64,000 nt of DNA from the NCBI GenBank assembly GCA_910589275.1, contig CAJUTH010000001.1, positions 98,471-162,470 of the forward strand, written 5' to 3'. Below, piece after piece: positions 9,290-17,686 of the stretch; within the stretch, counting starts at the first letter, position 1; each line of letters begins with the position of its first letter. A program made the translations under genes and the position numbers. The stretch is from an uncultured Dorea sp. (GTDB lineage: Bacteria; Bacillota; Clostridia; Lachnospirales; Lachnospiraceae). The notes below the pieces were generated by a model, which was not told the DNA's origin, searched no databases, and saw only the letters and a list, made by a program, of their open reading frames with translations.

Positions 9290-10349
9290 ACAAGAGAAAG
9301 AGATTTTGATGGAAATACAGCATCTGCAGCAGTATTTCCCGGCGGGAGGCTACGGAAAGAATAAGAGGGTTGTGAAAGCGGTTGACGACGTGTCCTTTGC
9401 AATCCGCAAAGGAGAGACGCTGGGGCTTGTAGGAGAGTCGGGCTGCGGCAAAACAACAGTGGGCCGTACGATGCTCCGCCTGTATGAGCCTACGGACGGA
9501 CGTATTATATATGATGGGAAGATCATATTTGACAGCGGAAAGCATCCGCTGCAGAATCCTGACGGCACGCCGAAGCTGGATGGAAACGGCAATGTCGTTT
9601 ACGGCACGAAGACTGCGGAGGATATGATGCCGTATCGGCGAAGGATGCAGATTGTTTTTCAGGATCCTTATGCAAGTCTTGACCCCCGTATGACAATTGG
9701 CGATATTGTCGGAGAACCGATTGATATCCATAAGCTTGCGGCCAGCAAAGAGGAGCGGCGCGAGCGTATCCTTACTCTTTTGGAACGTGTGGGACTGAAC
9801 AGTGAACATGCCAACCGGTATCCTCATGAATTTTCGGGAGGACAGAGGCAGCGTGTGGGGATTGCCCGCGCACTGGCGGTAGATCCGGAGTTCATTGTCT
9901 GCGACGAGCCGGTGTCGGCGCTGGATGTATCGATACAGGCGCAGGTGGTTAATATGTTTGAGGATCTCCAGAAGGAGATGGGGCTGACGTATCTGTTTAT
10001 CGCCCATGATTTGAGCATTGTGAAGCATATTTCCGACCGTATCGGCGTTATGTATCTTGGAAAGCTGGTAGAGCTTGCGGACAGCTATGAGCTGATCACG
10101 AAGAGCGCTCATCCCTATACGCGCAGTTTGATTTCTGCAATTCCGATTGCAGATCCAAAGACTGCAAGGGCATCGAAGCGTATTCCTCTCCAGGGCGACG
10201 TACCGAGTCCTTTGAATCCGCCCAGCGGCTGCCGGTTCCGGACAAGATGTCCGTATGCGACTGAGCAGTGCGCTGAAGAATGTCCGGAATTTAAGGAGAT
10301 CAGCCCGGGACACTGGACGGCCTGCCATAATCTGGACAAGCTGAATTAA
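9282..10349 (+). CDS. oppF: Peptide importer ATPase (OppF/DppF)
   Basis: 355-aa partner ATPase of OppD. Walker A GESGCGKT, Q-loop IVFQDPYASLDPRM, signature FSGGQRQRVGIA, Walker B FIVCDEPVSALDVS, and a C-terminal extension with CRFRTRCPYATEQC. Between Walker A and the Q-loop there is an extra ~25-residue segment (about residues 85-110, SGKHPLQNPDGTPKLDGNG), longer than in textbook OppF. GTG 9282 is chosen over the in-frame TTG at 9261 because AAGGAGG (9267-9273) is correctly spaced only for the GTG. Confidence 0.92.
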   Translation: MSKQEKEILMEIQHLQQYFPAGGYGKNKRVVKAVDDVSFAIRKGETLGLVGESGCGKTTVGRTMLRLYEPTDGRIIYDGKIIFDSGKHPLQNPDGTPKLDGNGNVVYGTKTAEDMMPYRRRMQIVFQDPYASLDPRMTIGDIVGEPIDIHKLAASKEERRERILTLLERVGLNSEHANRYPHEFSGGQRQRVGIARALAVDPEFIVCDEPVSALDVSIQAQVVNMFEDLQKEMGLTYLFIAHDLSIVKHISDRIGVMYLGKLVELADSYELITKSAHPYTRSLISAIPIADPKTARASKRIPLQGDVPSPLNPPSGCRFRTRCPYATEQCAEECPEFKEISPGHWTACHNLDKLN

Positions 10350-10401
10350 GAGTGGTATCCCATATGCAAAGGCATATTTTGGATATAAAACAGTTTCACT
10401 A

Positions 10402-10424
10402 TAACGGACATTAGCAGTCCGTTA
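10402..10424 (+). repeat. RTTAGNA-loop hairpin, copy 1 (oppF-oppA gap)
   Basis: Perfect 8-bp stem TAACGGAC (10402-10409) / GTCCGTTA (10417-10424) enclosing the 7-base loop ATTAGCA. It lies 34 bases upstream of oppA. The loop is identical to hairpins near 23050 although the stem sequence differs. It may stabilise or process the mRNA between oppF and the binding-protein gene, which is usually made in excess; that role is inference. Confidence 0.7.
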
Positions 10425-10458
10425 AGTACAAGAAAATGAAAAATGGAGGAAAGTATTT

Positions 10459-12171
10459 ATGAAAGCAAAAAGAATAGCGGCAATGCTGCTGACGGTTTGT
10501 ATGACGCTTTCTCTCGCTGCCTGCGGCGGCAAAGGCTCCGGCTCTGATGATGCTGGATCTTCCGACGGCGCTTCCGGCGGTGGCGAAGGGATGACCGTAC
10601 AGATCGGACCAAACCCTGAGACGCTGGATCCGGCGTTGAACAGCGCCATGGACGGTGCGAACATGCTGGTTACCTTGTTCGAGCCTCTTCTCATCATCGA
10701 CGAGAACAATGAGGTACAGCCGGGACAGGCTGAGTCTTATGAGGTAAGCGACGACGGCCTTGTATGGACATTTACCATGCGCGAGGGCTTGAAGTGGAGC
10801 GATGGATCCGACCTTACGGCAAAGGATTTCGAGTATACCTTTAAGCGTCTTTGCGACACGAACCTTGCAGCGCCATATGGAGAGACAGTTGTGGGTATGA
10901 TCGACGGTTATCAGGATGCGATTGGTAATCCGGATGACGACGGCAATATGACGACAGAGCCGGATATTGAGAAGCTGAATGTTGTTGCAAGCGAGGATGG
11001 AAAGACTCTTACTATTACATTGGGTTACCCATGTTCTTACTTTGACAAGCTGGCTGCATTTGCTACCATGAGTCCTGTTCAGCAGGCAACTGTTGAAGAG
11101 AACGGCGATTCTTGGTCTATTGCGCCTGAGACTTATGTATGCAACGGGCCATATATGATCAAAGAGTGGATTCCAAGCGAGCGTATCGTATGTGAGAAAA
11201 ATCCGAATTATAAGGGTGGATGGGACTCTTCCCGTATTGTAACAGATTCTCTGACATTCCTTCTGCTTGAGGATGCCAGTGCATGTTACGCAGCTTATAC
11301 CAGCGGTGAGGCCCAGATGATCAAGACTGTTCCGACAGAGGAGATCCCGAGCTTTACATCAGCAGAGGACGGCGGCGACTATTATGTTGATCCGACGCTT
11401 GGCACATATTATCTGAGTATGCAGACACAGAAGGAGCCATTCAATGACATAAATGTACGTAAGGCGCTGAATCTTGCTATTGACCGTGAGTACATTGCAA
11501 ACGTGATTATGCAGGGAACTTACAGCCCGGCATACAACTTTGTAGGTGATGGCGTTGTAGATGCAGATCCGGAAAATATGTTCTATGATGTGTCTGTTAA
11601 GGAGAACGGCGGAAAGCCATATATCAGCGAAGATTATGAGGCAAATCTGGAGGAAGCTAAGAAGGCTCTTGCAGACGCAGGCTATCCGAATGGAGAAGGT
11701 TTCCCGACGATCACATACTCTACGAATGATCAAGGATATCACGTAGCGGTAGCGGAATATCTTCAGAGCTGCTACAAGGATATTGGAATTACCATGAATA
11801 TCGACAAGGTTGAGTGGGCATCCTTCACTCCGCAGCGTCGTGCCGGTGATTATGAGATGGCTCGTAATGGATGGATCATGGATTACAATGATGCTTCTAA
11901 CATGATTGAGCTTCTGTATTCTACAAACGGAAACAATGATGGTAAGTATAATAACAAGGAATTTGATGCGGCGATAGACGCATCTAGATGTGCGGACATA
12001 GACGAGCATTATGCGGCGCTTCATGAGGCTGAAAAGATCATGATGGAGGATTACGCAGTTGTTCCTGTTGCCTGCTATAATGACTATTGGCTGCAGTCGC
12101 CATCCCTGAAGGGAACATGGCACAGCCCATACGGATACTGGTTCTTCCAGTATGGATATATTGAGGAGTAA
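10459..12171 (+). CDS. oppA: Peptide-binding lipoprotein (OppA/DppA, SBP family 5)
   Basis: 570-aa extracellular solute-binding protein, the capture component of the importer. Lipoprotein signal peptide KRIAAMLLTVCMTLS with lipobox LAAC at about residues 19-22, so Cys22 should carry the lipid anchor; a Gly/Ser/Asp-rich linker follows. Family 5 signatures include PETLDPALNS near the mature N-terminus, WTFTMREGLKWSDGS, and INVRKALNLAIDRE near residue 330. Last gene of the operon, after a 109-base gap holding a hairpin. Peptide rather than nickel is the likelier ligand, given OppD/F neighbours; not provable from sequence. Confidence 0.93.
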   Translation: MKAKRIAAMLLTVCMTLSLAACGGKGSGSDDAGSSDGASGGGEGMTVQIGPNPETLDPALNSAMDGANMLVTLFEPLLIIDENNEVQPGQAESYEVSDDGLVWTFTMREGLKWSDGSDLTAKDFEYTFKRLCDTNLAAPYGETVVGMIDGYQDAIGNPDDDGNMTTEPDIEKLNVVASEDGKTLTITLGYPCSYFDKLAAFATMSPVQQATVEENGDSWSIAPETYVCNGPYMIKEWIPSERIVCEKNPNYKGGWDSSRIVTDSLTFLLLEDASACYAAYTSGEAQMIKTVPTEEIPSFTSAEDGGDYYVDPTLGTYYLSMQTQKEPFNDINVRKALNLAIDREYIANVIMQGTYSPAYNFVGDGVVDADPENMFYDVSVKENGGKPYISEDYEANLEEAKKALADAGYPNGEGFPTITYSTNDQGYHVAVAEYLQSCYKDIGITMNIDKVEWASFTPQRRAGDYEMARNGWIMDYNDASNMIELLYSTNGNNDGKYNNKEFDAAIDASRCADIDEHYAALHEAEKIMMEDYAVVPVACYNDYWLQSPSLKGTWHSPYGYWFFQYGYIEE

Positions 12172-12231
12172 TTGTATCAGTTCTGCTGAAAGCTGACTGT
12201 TACGAGTAATCCAGAGAATTTCCTGAAAATA

Positions 12232-12260
12232 TTGAGAATTTATGCGCTCGGTGCTATAAT
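12232..12260 (+). promoter_or_regulatory. Strong sigma-A promoter before the ECF S component
   Basis: TTGAGA, 17-base spacer, TATAAT. Expected transcription start about 12267, giving a leader of ~240 bases. The -10 box sits at the centre of the palindrome described at 12245-12271. Confidence 0.65.
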
Positions 12261-12280
12261 AGCATCGAGCGTTATTCTTT
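12245..12280 (+). terminator. Terminator-like 12-bp palindrome overlapping a promoter
   Basis: Arms CGCTCGGTGCTA and TAGCATCGAGCG pair over 12 bp (one G-T) around a TAA loop, followed by TTATTCTTT. It fits an intrinsic terminator for the oppA transcript. It also covers the -10 box of the next promoter, so an operator role is possible. Confidence 0.6.
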
Positions 12281-12319
12281 GTGAAAATGCATCTGATTCT
12301 AATTTAATTATTTTACCCG

Positions 12320-12395
12320 GAGAAGGTATAAAGGAAGGTGCTGACCGTGCGGCGGCAACCAGAGGAGAGCCTGATACCTCCGGTCTGTTTGTATT
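12320..12395 (+). ncRNA. Candidate riboswitch-like leader (cobalamin-like, weak)
   Basis: The leader contains AAAGGAAGGTGCTGACC, then GCGGCAACC and AGCCTGATACCTCC. These loosely resemble, in order, the AGGGAA..GGTG..ATCC, CCCGCAACTGT and AGCCAGGATACCTGCC blocks of cobalamin riboswitches, but the spacing is compressed and several invariant bases differ. Position before a vitamin ECF S component fits. Borders are approximate and the class is uncertain. Confidence 0.3.
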
Positions 12396-12509
12396 TTTCC
12401 AAGGGATCTGCGCTTATATTTCCCCATAAAAAAGGGCTGAAAGACAGGGGACACATCCGGCTGTTGCATCTGCCGGTGCGCCGTTTTATCAGCAGAAAAG
12501 GAGAAAAAT

Positions 12510-13133
12510 ATGACAACAATGGCAGCAGAGAAAACAAACACAAAGGGAGGCACCCGCTATATGGTGGAGCTTGCCCTGATGACCGCGATCATCTTTATCA
12601 TGGCGTTTACGCCGCTGGGGTATCTGAGGACGCCGGGTATTTCCATTACGTTCCTTACGGTGCCCGTGGCAGTAGGGGCGATGATCCTTGGACCGGCAGG
12701 CGGGGCGGCCTGCGGTCTTGCCTTTGGTATTACCAGTTTGATGCAGTGCTTCGGGATGAGTCCTATGGGAGCAATGCTTCTTAGCATTAATCCTTTCGGA
12801 ACGGCGGTTACCTGTATCGTGCCAAGGGTTTTGGAGGGTTTCCTGTGCGGGCTGGTCTTTAAGGGTGTAAGAAGTAAGAAGAAAAATCTTGCTTATTTTA
12901 TCGGAGGGTTGACCTGTCCGGTATTGAATACAGTTTTGTATATGTCTTCCCTTGTGTTGTTTTTCTACAATACAGAGTATATACAGGGATTTGTGGAGAC
13001 GCTGGGAGTATCGAACCCATTGACCTTTGTAGCTGCGTTTGTGGGTGCGCAGGGGGCCATTGAGGCGGCGGTATGCACAGTAGTGTCTGCGGCGGTTGCC
13101 CGGGCGCTTGCAGCAGCACTTAAATCTGTTTAG
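12510..13133 (+). CDS. ECF transporter S component (vitamin uptake, PanT/CbrT-like)
   Basis: 207-aa hydrophobic protein with about six membrane helices, of the substrate-binding S-component family of energy-coupling-factor importers. These dock with a shared EcfA/A'/T module, which is not in this window. Typical features are the alternating Gly/Ala-rich helices, LTVPVAVGAMILGPAGGAACG and INPFGTAVTCIVPRVLEG. The family includes pantothenate, folate and cobalamin transporters; I cannot fix the substrate. ATG 12510 follows AAAAGGAG. The upstream leader is structured and may sense the vitamin. The gene downstream is a P1-family aminopeptidase; some of that family release beta-alanine, a pantothenate precursor, but this link is inference. 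Confidence 0.8.
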   Translation: MTTMAAEKTNTKGGTRYMVELALMTAIIFIMAFTPLGYLRTPGISITFLTVPVAVGAMILGPAGGAACGLAFGITSLMQCFGMSPMGAMLLSINPFGTAVTCIVPRVLEGFLCGLVFKGVRSKKKNLAYFIGGLTCPVLNTVLYMSSLVLFFYNTEYIQGFVETLGVSNPLTFVAAFVGAQGAIEAAVCTVVSAAVARALAAALKSV

Positions 13134-13143
13134 AGGTTCAAAA

Positions 13144-13205
13144 TTATGCGTTTGGTTTCTGGCTGCCGTCTGCGGCGTGTGTTTAGACAGAAATCAGGCG
13201 CATAA
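13144..13205 (+). other. Long imperfect hairpin between ECF gene and peptidase
   Basis: Nested stems: TTATGCG (13144-13150) / CGCATAA (13199-13205), GGTTTCTG (13154-13161) / CAGAAATC (13189-13196), and GCCG/CGGC at the tip. No T-run follows, so it is not a typical terminator; it may be an mRNA processing or stability structure. Confidence 0.5.
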
Positions 13206-13240
13206 AATAATTTGGTTTGTGTTTTTTAAAGAGGTGGATT

Positions 13241-14191
13241 ATGGAAAGAAACGAGATTGTAACTGAAATTAATATGTCAGAGATAGCGGGCCTGCGCATT
13301 GGAAATGCGCAGAATGATGAGGCTAAGACGGGGGTTACGGTGCTTTTATTTGAAGATGGAGCAAGGGGTGGAGTGGATGTAAGCGGAGGAGGTCCTGCAT
13401 CTAGAGAGACAAGGCTTCTTGAGCCGCTGACGGCGGATAACCCGATCAATGCCATCGTATTGTCCGGAGGTTCGGCTTATGGGCTTGCAGCGGCAGACGG
13501 CGTAATGCGTTATCTTGAAGAGCGGGGGATTGGCTATGATACCGGCTTTGCAAAAGTACCGCTGGTGTGTCAGTCCTGTATCTATGATCTGGGAGTCGGA
13601 CGTGCTGACATACGGCCGGACGCGGATATGGGATATGCGGCCTGTGAGGATGCAGAAAAGAATTGCCCAGAGTGCGGCAGCGTCGGAGCTGGGTGCGGCG
13701 CTACGGTAGGGAAACTATATGGAATGGGGCGGGCATCGAAATCCGGGCTGGGAATCCATGCAGTACAGGCGGGTAATCTTCGGATGGCGGCAGTTGTAGC
13801 GGTGAATGCACTGGGTGATATTTTTGACCCGGATAACGGAGAGAAGCTTGCGGGACTGCGAACAGAAGATGGCAGCGGTTTTGCGGATACCAGACAGGAG
13901 CTATATAAAATCAGCAGGCAGACAGATTTGTTTGCCGGAAATACCACCATTGGAGCTGTGATTACGAATGGTAAGTTTTCAAAAGCAGAAATGAGTAAAA
14001 TCGCATCTATGGCGAGAAATGGTTATGCAAGATGTATCAATCCAGTGGGAACCATGGCGGACGGAGATACGATTTATGCGGCGTCCATAGGAGAAACTGC
14101 CGCGGATATCAACGTTGCGGGAACGCTGGCGGCGGAAGTGATGGCAAAGGCTATCAAAAAAGCTGTAAAAGCTATAAAAAATATAGAGTGA
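13241..14191 (+). CDS. P1-family (DmpA/S58-type) aminopeptidase
   Basis: 316-aa member of the P1/DmpA family, self-cleaving N-terminal-nucleophile hydrolases that remove N-terminal residues (in some members D- or beta-amino acids) from short peptides. Family blocks: residues ~10-45 (GLRIGNAQNDEAKTGVTVLL, VDVSGGGPASRET), INAIVLSGGSAYGLAAADGV, and GAGCGATVGKLYG. The presumed autocleavage and nucleophile site is NTTIGAVITNG near residue 233, with Thr where DmpA has Ser; this assignment is by analogy. No signal peptide, so cytoplasmic. ATG 13241 is chosen over the in-frame TTG at 13217, since AAAGAGGTGG lies just before it. Confidence 0.85.
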   Translation: MERNEIVTEINMSEIAGLRIGNAQNDEAKTGVTVLLFEDGARGGVDVSGGGPASRETRLLEPLTADNPINAIVLSGGSAYGLAAADGVMRYLEERGIGYDTGFAKVPLVCQSCIYDLGVGRADIRPDADMGYAACEDAEKNCPECGSVGAGCGATVGKLYGMGRASKSGLGIHAVQAGNLRMAAVVAVNALGDIFDPDNGEKLAGLRTEDGSGFADTRQELYKISRQTDLFAGNTTIGAVITNGKFSKAEMSKIASMARNGYARCINPVGTMADGDTIYAASIGETAADINVAGTLAAEVMAKAIKKAVKAIKNIE

Positions 14192-14220
14192 TTCTGATAA
14201 AAAATTGTCAAAAATAGTGA

Positions 14221-14248
14221 TTGCAATTATAGAAAAAAGTAGTATACT
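14221..14248 (+). promoter_or_regulatory. Probable promoter of V-type ATPase operon 1
   Basis: TTGCAA, 16-base spacer, TATACT, within an AT-rich stretch. A second TATAAT lies at about 14259. The first operon gene starts at 14299. Confidence 0.5.
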
Positions 14249-14298
14249 AAATTTGGTTTTATAATTATACATTTAATAGGAAGGAATGGAGGCAGCAT

Positions 14299-14619
14299 AT
14301 GCAGCACATGGATGCGATAATTAAGAGGCTGGAAGATGTGGAACTGACTGCAGAGCAGATTGTGGACCGTGCTGAAGCCAGTAAGAACGATATCGGTCAG
14401 CGTATACAGGCACAGAGAGATGCATTTGATGAGAAGCTGACAGCCGAGACAGAAGAGAGGCTTGCCAAGATTAAGGCGGAAGCTGAACAGAAGCTGAATC
14501 GGATTCTTGAGGATGAAAAGAAGCAGCAGCATTCGATTATTGACAATCTTGAGAAGGAATATGAAGAGAATCATGAGGCGTATGCGCAGGAGATTCTGGA
14601 GAATATTATAGCTGTATAG
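14299..14619 (+). CDS. V-type ATPase 1, peripheral stalk subunit G/H-like
   Basis: 106-aa coiled-coil protein, almost wholly helical and charged (KLTAETEERLAKIKAEAEQK). By position (first gene) and type it is the peripheral stalk partner of subunit E, which holds the catalytic head against the membrane part. Sequence identity in this family is low, so the call rests mainly on operon context. GGAAGGAATGGAGG precedes ATG 14299. The next gene follows after 18 bases. Confidence 0.75.
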   Translation: MQHMDAIIKRLEDVELTAEQIVDRAEASKNDIGQRIQAQRDAFDEKLTAETEERLAKIKAEAEQKLNRILEDEKKQQHSIIDNLEKEYEENHEAYAQEILENIIAV

Positions 14620-14637
14620 AACATTTGAGGTGGTAAC

Positions 14638-15687
14638 ATGGGAAACGTAATGTCATACAGCGGTATTGTGACAAAGGTTCGCGCTATGCAGGCAAAGCTT
14701 CTTACGGACCGTGACTTTGAAACTATTGCAGGGTTAAGAAGCGTACCGGAGGTAGTAGAATACCTGAAGGGAAAGCCGGCGTATGCAGAAGCGCTGAGCC
14801 GAATGGATGAGACGCTGTATCACAGAGGAAATGTAGAAAAGGTCCTTGGTCAGTCCCTTTATGCAGATTATTCCAGAATATATCGCTTTGCAGGTATGAA
14901 ACAGAAACAGTTTATTAAGGGATTCTGGAAACAATATGAGATCGCGCTGATCAATTATTGCCTGCGTATTGTATTTAACCATTATGATACGCCGTTCGAT
15001 CTAGATTATAAGAAAGAATATTTTGACCGCTATTCAGACATTTCAATTGATAAGCTGGTTACATCGGAGAATATTGGGGAGCTGGTTGAGAACCTGAAAG
15101 GGACGGAATACTATGAGCCGCTGTGGCGGTTCAGGGACGCGGAGGAAGCGACCCTGTATGATTACAATATGGCATTGGATCAGTATTATTTCCGGAATGC
15201 ATGGCGCAGGCAGCGGAAAGTATTGAGCAAGGAAGAGCGGGAATTATATACAAGGGACTGCGGAGTGAAGATTGATCTTTTAAATCTGCAGTGGATTTAC
15301 CGGGCGAAAAAGTATTACCATATGCTTCCCCCGGACATTTATCAGATGATGATACCGATTCAGTACCGTCTGCGTGAGGACGAATTTAAAGCGCTGGTTG
15401 AAGCGCCGTCGATCGAGCAGTTTATCCAGCTTGTTTCAAATACGTATTACAAGAAATATTTTGACGCGTCTTGGCAGCAGTATTCTATTGAACAGGTTTA
15501 TAAGGACTGCCTGCACAAGCTGTACGTATCCGACCGGAGAAAAAATCCCTATTCCATCGCAACAGTGAATACTTACCTGTTTTTGAAGGAAGAGGAGATA
15601 GATAAATTGATTACAGCCCTTGAGTGTATCCGTTACGGATTGTCACAAAAGGAAACGCTGGAGTACTTAGGAGGTGTGAGTCAATGA
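14638..15687 (+). CDS. ntpC: V-type ATPase 1, subunit C (central stalk, V0 d-like)
   Basis: 349-aa helical socket subunit that links the rotating central stalk (D/F) to the c-ring. The N-terminus (YSGIVTKVRAMQAKLLTDRDF) is typical of this family, where Ala-rich helices repeat in three similar lobes. It is somewhat longer than the copy in the second operon (322 aa). GAGGTGGTAAC precedes ATG 14638. Its TGA overlaps the ATG of the subunit I gene (ATGA). Confidence 0.9.
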   Translation: MGNVMSYSGIVTKVRAMQAKLLTDRDFETIAGLRSVPEVVEYLKGKPAYAEALSRMDETLYHRGNVEKVLGQSLYADYSRIYRFAGMKQKQFIKGFWKQYEIALINYCLRIVFNHYDTPFDLDYKKEYFDRYSDISIDKLVTSENIGELVENLKGTEYYEPLWRFRDAEEATLYDYNMALDQYYFRNAWRRQRKVLSKEERELYTRDCGVKIDLLNLQWIYRAKKYYHMLPPDIYQMMIPIQYRLREDEFKALVEAPSIEQFIQLVSNTYYKKYFDASWQQYSIEQVYKDCLHKLYVSDRRKNPYSIATVNTYLFLKEEEIDKLITALECIRYGLSQKETLEYLGGVSQ

Positions 15688-17621
15688 TTGTAAAGATGAA
15701 ATTTCTGCAGATCAGCGGGCCGGAGACGGATATTGACCGTATGTGCAATCAGTATCTTTCCAAGCATGAGATGCAGCTTGAGAGTGCGATTGCCGAGCTT
15801 AAGACAACGGATAACCTGCTTCCCTTCGTGGAGGTGAATCCGTATCGCGGGTCCCTTGCAAGAGCAGAGCAGTTCTGCGGACTCCTTGAAGGAAATAAGC
15901 CTGCGCCGGATAAGACGATGGATAAGGATGCGGTTATGTCCATGCTCTGGGAGATTCAGCATGAATATCTGGAGATGCAGGAGAAGAGGGAGCTTTTAAA
16001 GAAGCAGTCCGATGAGACAAGGGAAAGCGCGAATGCATTAGAGCCATTCCGTACCATGAACGTGGATCTGGGGAAGGTGTCGGATTATCGTTTTCTGAAG
16101 GTGCGGTTTGGACGTCTGGGTCTGGAGCAGTACAGGAGATTGGATAAGTATCTGTTTCAGGATTTGAAGGCGGTATTTATAGAAGGTTCTCGTAATGAGA
16201 ACTATGTGTATGGCGGTTATATTACCGCAAACAGTGATAAAGGCGAGGTAGATTCGATATTTAACTCCCTTAGGTTTGAGAGGATTTCCCTTGGCGGGAA
16301 CTTTACGGGAACGCCAGAGCAGGCCTATCAAGAAATTAAGAAGAAACAGGATTACATGAGGCAGCAGATTGAAGAGCTTGACAAAAAGATGGCGGAGCTT
16401 ATGAACTCTCACGCCGCACAGCTATTGGGGGCGAAAGAACAGCTAAGGGAGCTGGCGGATTACTTTGACATCCGCAAGAAGGCTGCAAAGCTTGGAGGCG
16501 ATGAGGAGAAAGGCGGACGCTATATCCTCTGCGGCTGGATGGGTGAAGAGGATGTGGCTAAGTTTTTGAAGGAGACAAAGGATGATCCGAACGTTATGGT
16601 TATGGTAGAGGAAAACCGGGAGAAATTCTTTGGCGAGCCTCCGACAAAGCTGAAGAATCCCCGATTCTTTAAGCCCTTTGAAATGTTTATTGAGATGTAT
16701 GGGCTTCCGTCGGCTAATGAGATGGATCCGACTATATTCGTGGCCTTGACCTATACCTTTATTTTTGGAGCTATGTTTGGAGATCTGGGACAGGGAGCGG
16801 TTTTGTTTGCTGTGGGCGGACTGCTGTATTTGACAAAGAAGATCAAGCTGGCGGGAATTATTTCGATTGCAGGACTATTTTCCATGGTGTTTGGGGTGAT
16901 GTTCGGAAGCGTGTTTGGATTTGAAGATGTGATTCCCGCGTTGTGGCTGAGGCCCGTGGAAGCAATGACTAGACTGCCCTTTGTCGGTCAGCTTAATACC
17001 GTATTTATCATAGCGATTGCATTTGGAATGGCGTTGAATATTCTGGTAATGATTTTCCAGATTATTAACGCGGCAAAGACGCATGATTTGGAAAACCTTT
17101 TGTTTTCCCATAATGGGCTTGCAGGATTGGTATTCTATGGATTTATTGTGCTGACGATTGTTCTGTATATGACTGGACACAAGACGCCGGGTAATTTCCT
17201 GCTGGCAGTTTTCTTAGGCATTCCGATTTTGCTGTTCTTGTTTAAGGAGCCGTTAGGAAATCTGGTAGAGAAGAGACATAAGAAGATGGAAGTCAGCAAA
17301 GGAATGTTTCTGGTACAGGGATTTTTTGAACTGTTTGAGACGATGCTGAGTTATTTTTCTAATACGCTTTCCTATGTGCGTATCGGGGCTTTTGCAGTCA
17401 GCCATGCGGCAATTATGGAGGTTGTGCTGATGCTCTCAGGAGCGGAGAGCGGGCATGCGAATTTGTTCGGTGTAATTTTGGGAAATTTTATTGTGATAGG
17501 ATTTGAAGGATTGATTGTAGGTATTCAGGTACTGCGTTTGGAATACTATGAATTGTTCAGCAGATTTTACAAAGGAAATGGGCGTCAGTTTAAACCATTT
17601 AACAGTACCGCGGCTAAATAG
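15684..17621 (+). CDS. ntpI: V-type ATPase 1, subunit I (stator, a-subunit)
   Basis: 645-aa membrane stator subunit forming the ion half-channels beside the c-ring. The N-terminal ~330 residues are cytoplasmic with coiled coils (KKKQDYMRQQIEELDKKMAE); the C-terminal half has about seven or eight helices, starting at FVALTYTFIFGAMFGDLGQG. The conserved arginine region near LSYVRIGAFAVSHA is present; that Arg acts in ion release. ATG 15684 is chosen, with TTAGGAGGTG upstream, rather than the in-frame TTG at 15624 inside the C gene. Confidence 0.94.
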   Translation: MIVKMKFLQISGPETDIDRMCNQYLSKHEMQLESAIAELKTTDNLLPFVEVNPYRGSLARAEQFCGLLEGNKPAPDKTMDKDAVMSMLWEIQHEYLEMQEKRELLKKQSDETRESANALEPFRTMNVDLGKVSDYRFLKVRFGRLGLEQYRRLDKYLFQDLKAVFIEGSRNENYVYGGYITANSDKGEVDSIFNSLRFERISLGGNFTGTPEQAYQEIKKKQDYMRQQIEELDKKMAELMNSHAAQLLGAKEQLRELADYFDIRKKAAKLGGDEEKGGRYILCGWMGEEDVAKFLKETKDDPNVMVMVEENREKFFGEPPTKLKNPRFFKPFEMFIEMYGLPSANEMDPTIFVALTYTFIFGAMFGDLGQGAVLFAVGGLLYLTKKIKLAGIISIAGLFSMVFGVMFGSVFGFEDVIPALWLRPVEAMTRLPFVGQLNTVFIIAIAFGMALNILVMIFQIINAAKTHDLENLLFSHNGLAGLVFYGFIVLTIVLYMTGHKTPGNFLLAVFLGIPILLFLFKEPLGNLVEKRHKKMEVSKGMFLVQGFFELFETMLSYFSNTLSYVRIGAFAVSHAAIMEVVLMLSGAESGHANLFGVILGNFIVIGFEGLIVGIQVLRLEYYELFSRFYKGNGRQFKPFNSTAAK

Positions 17622-17686
17622 TAATTACTTGAATTTAATACAAAACAAGCTAAATTTAAGAAGCAGAGATAAGGAGGACTTTTATC

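Larger units (their letters stand above)
12172..12509 (+). other. 338-base intergenic region: promoter, palindrome and leader
   Basis: No convincing gene. It holds a near-consensus promoter (12232-12260), a 12-bp palindrome over its -10 box (12245-12271), a candidate riboswitch-like segment (about 12320-12395), a CCGGC/GCCGG hairpin at about 12459-12478, and the AAAAGGAG ribosome site of the ECF gene. Confidence 0.6.

Noticed and set aside
9165..10328. 387-codon minus-strand frame over oppF
   Set aside because: Antisense shadow of a clear ABC ATPase gene.
12320..12395. TPP, THF or preQ1 riboswitch
   Set aside because: The CTGAGA and ACCTGATCTGG blocks of TPP, the THF core and the preQ1 tail are not found; only a weak cobalamin-like resemblance remained.
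12232..12429. 65-codon frame in the ECF leader
   Set aside because: It begins in the promoter -35 box and has no ribosome site; product unlike any protein.
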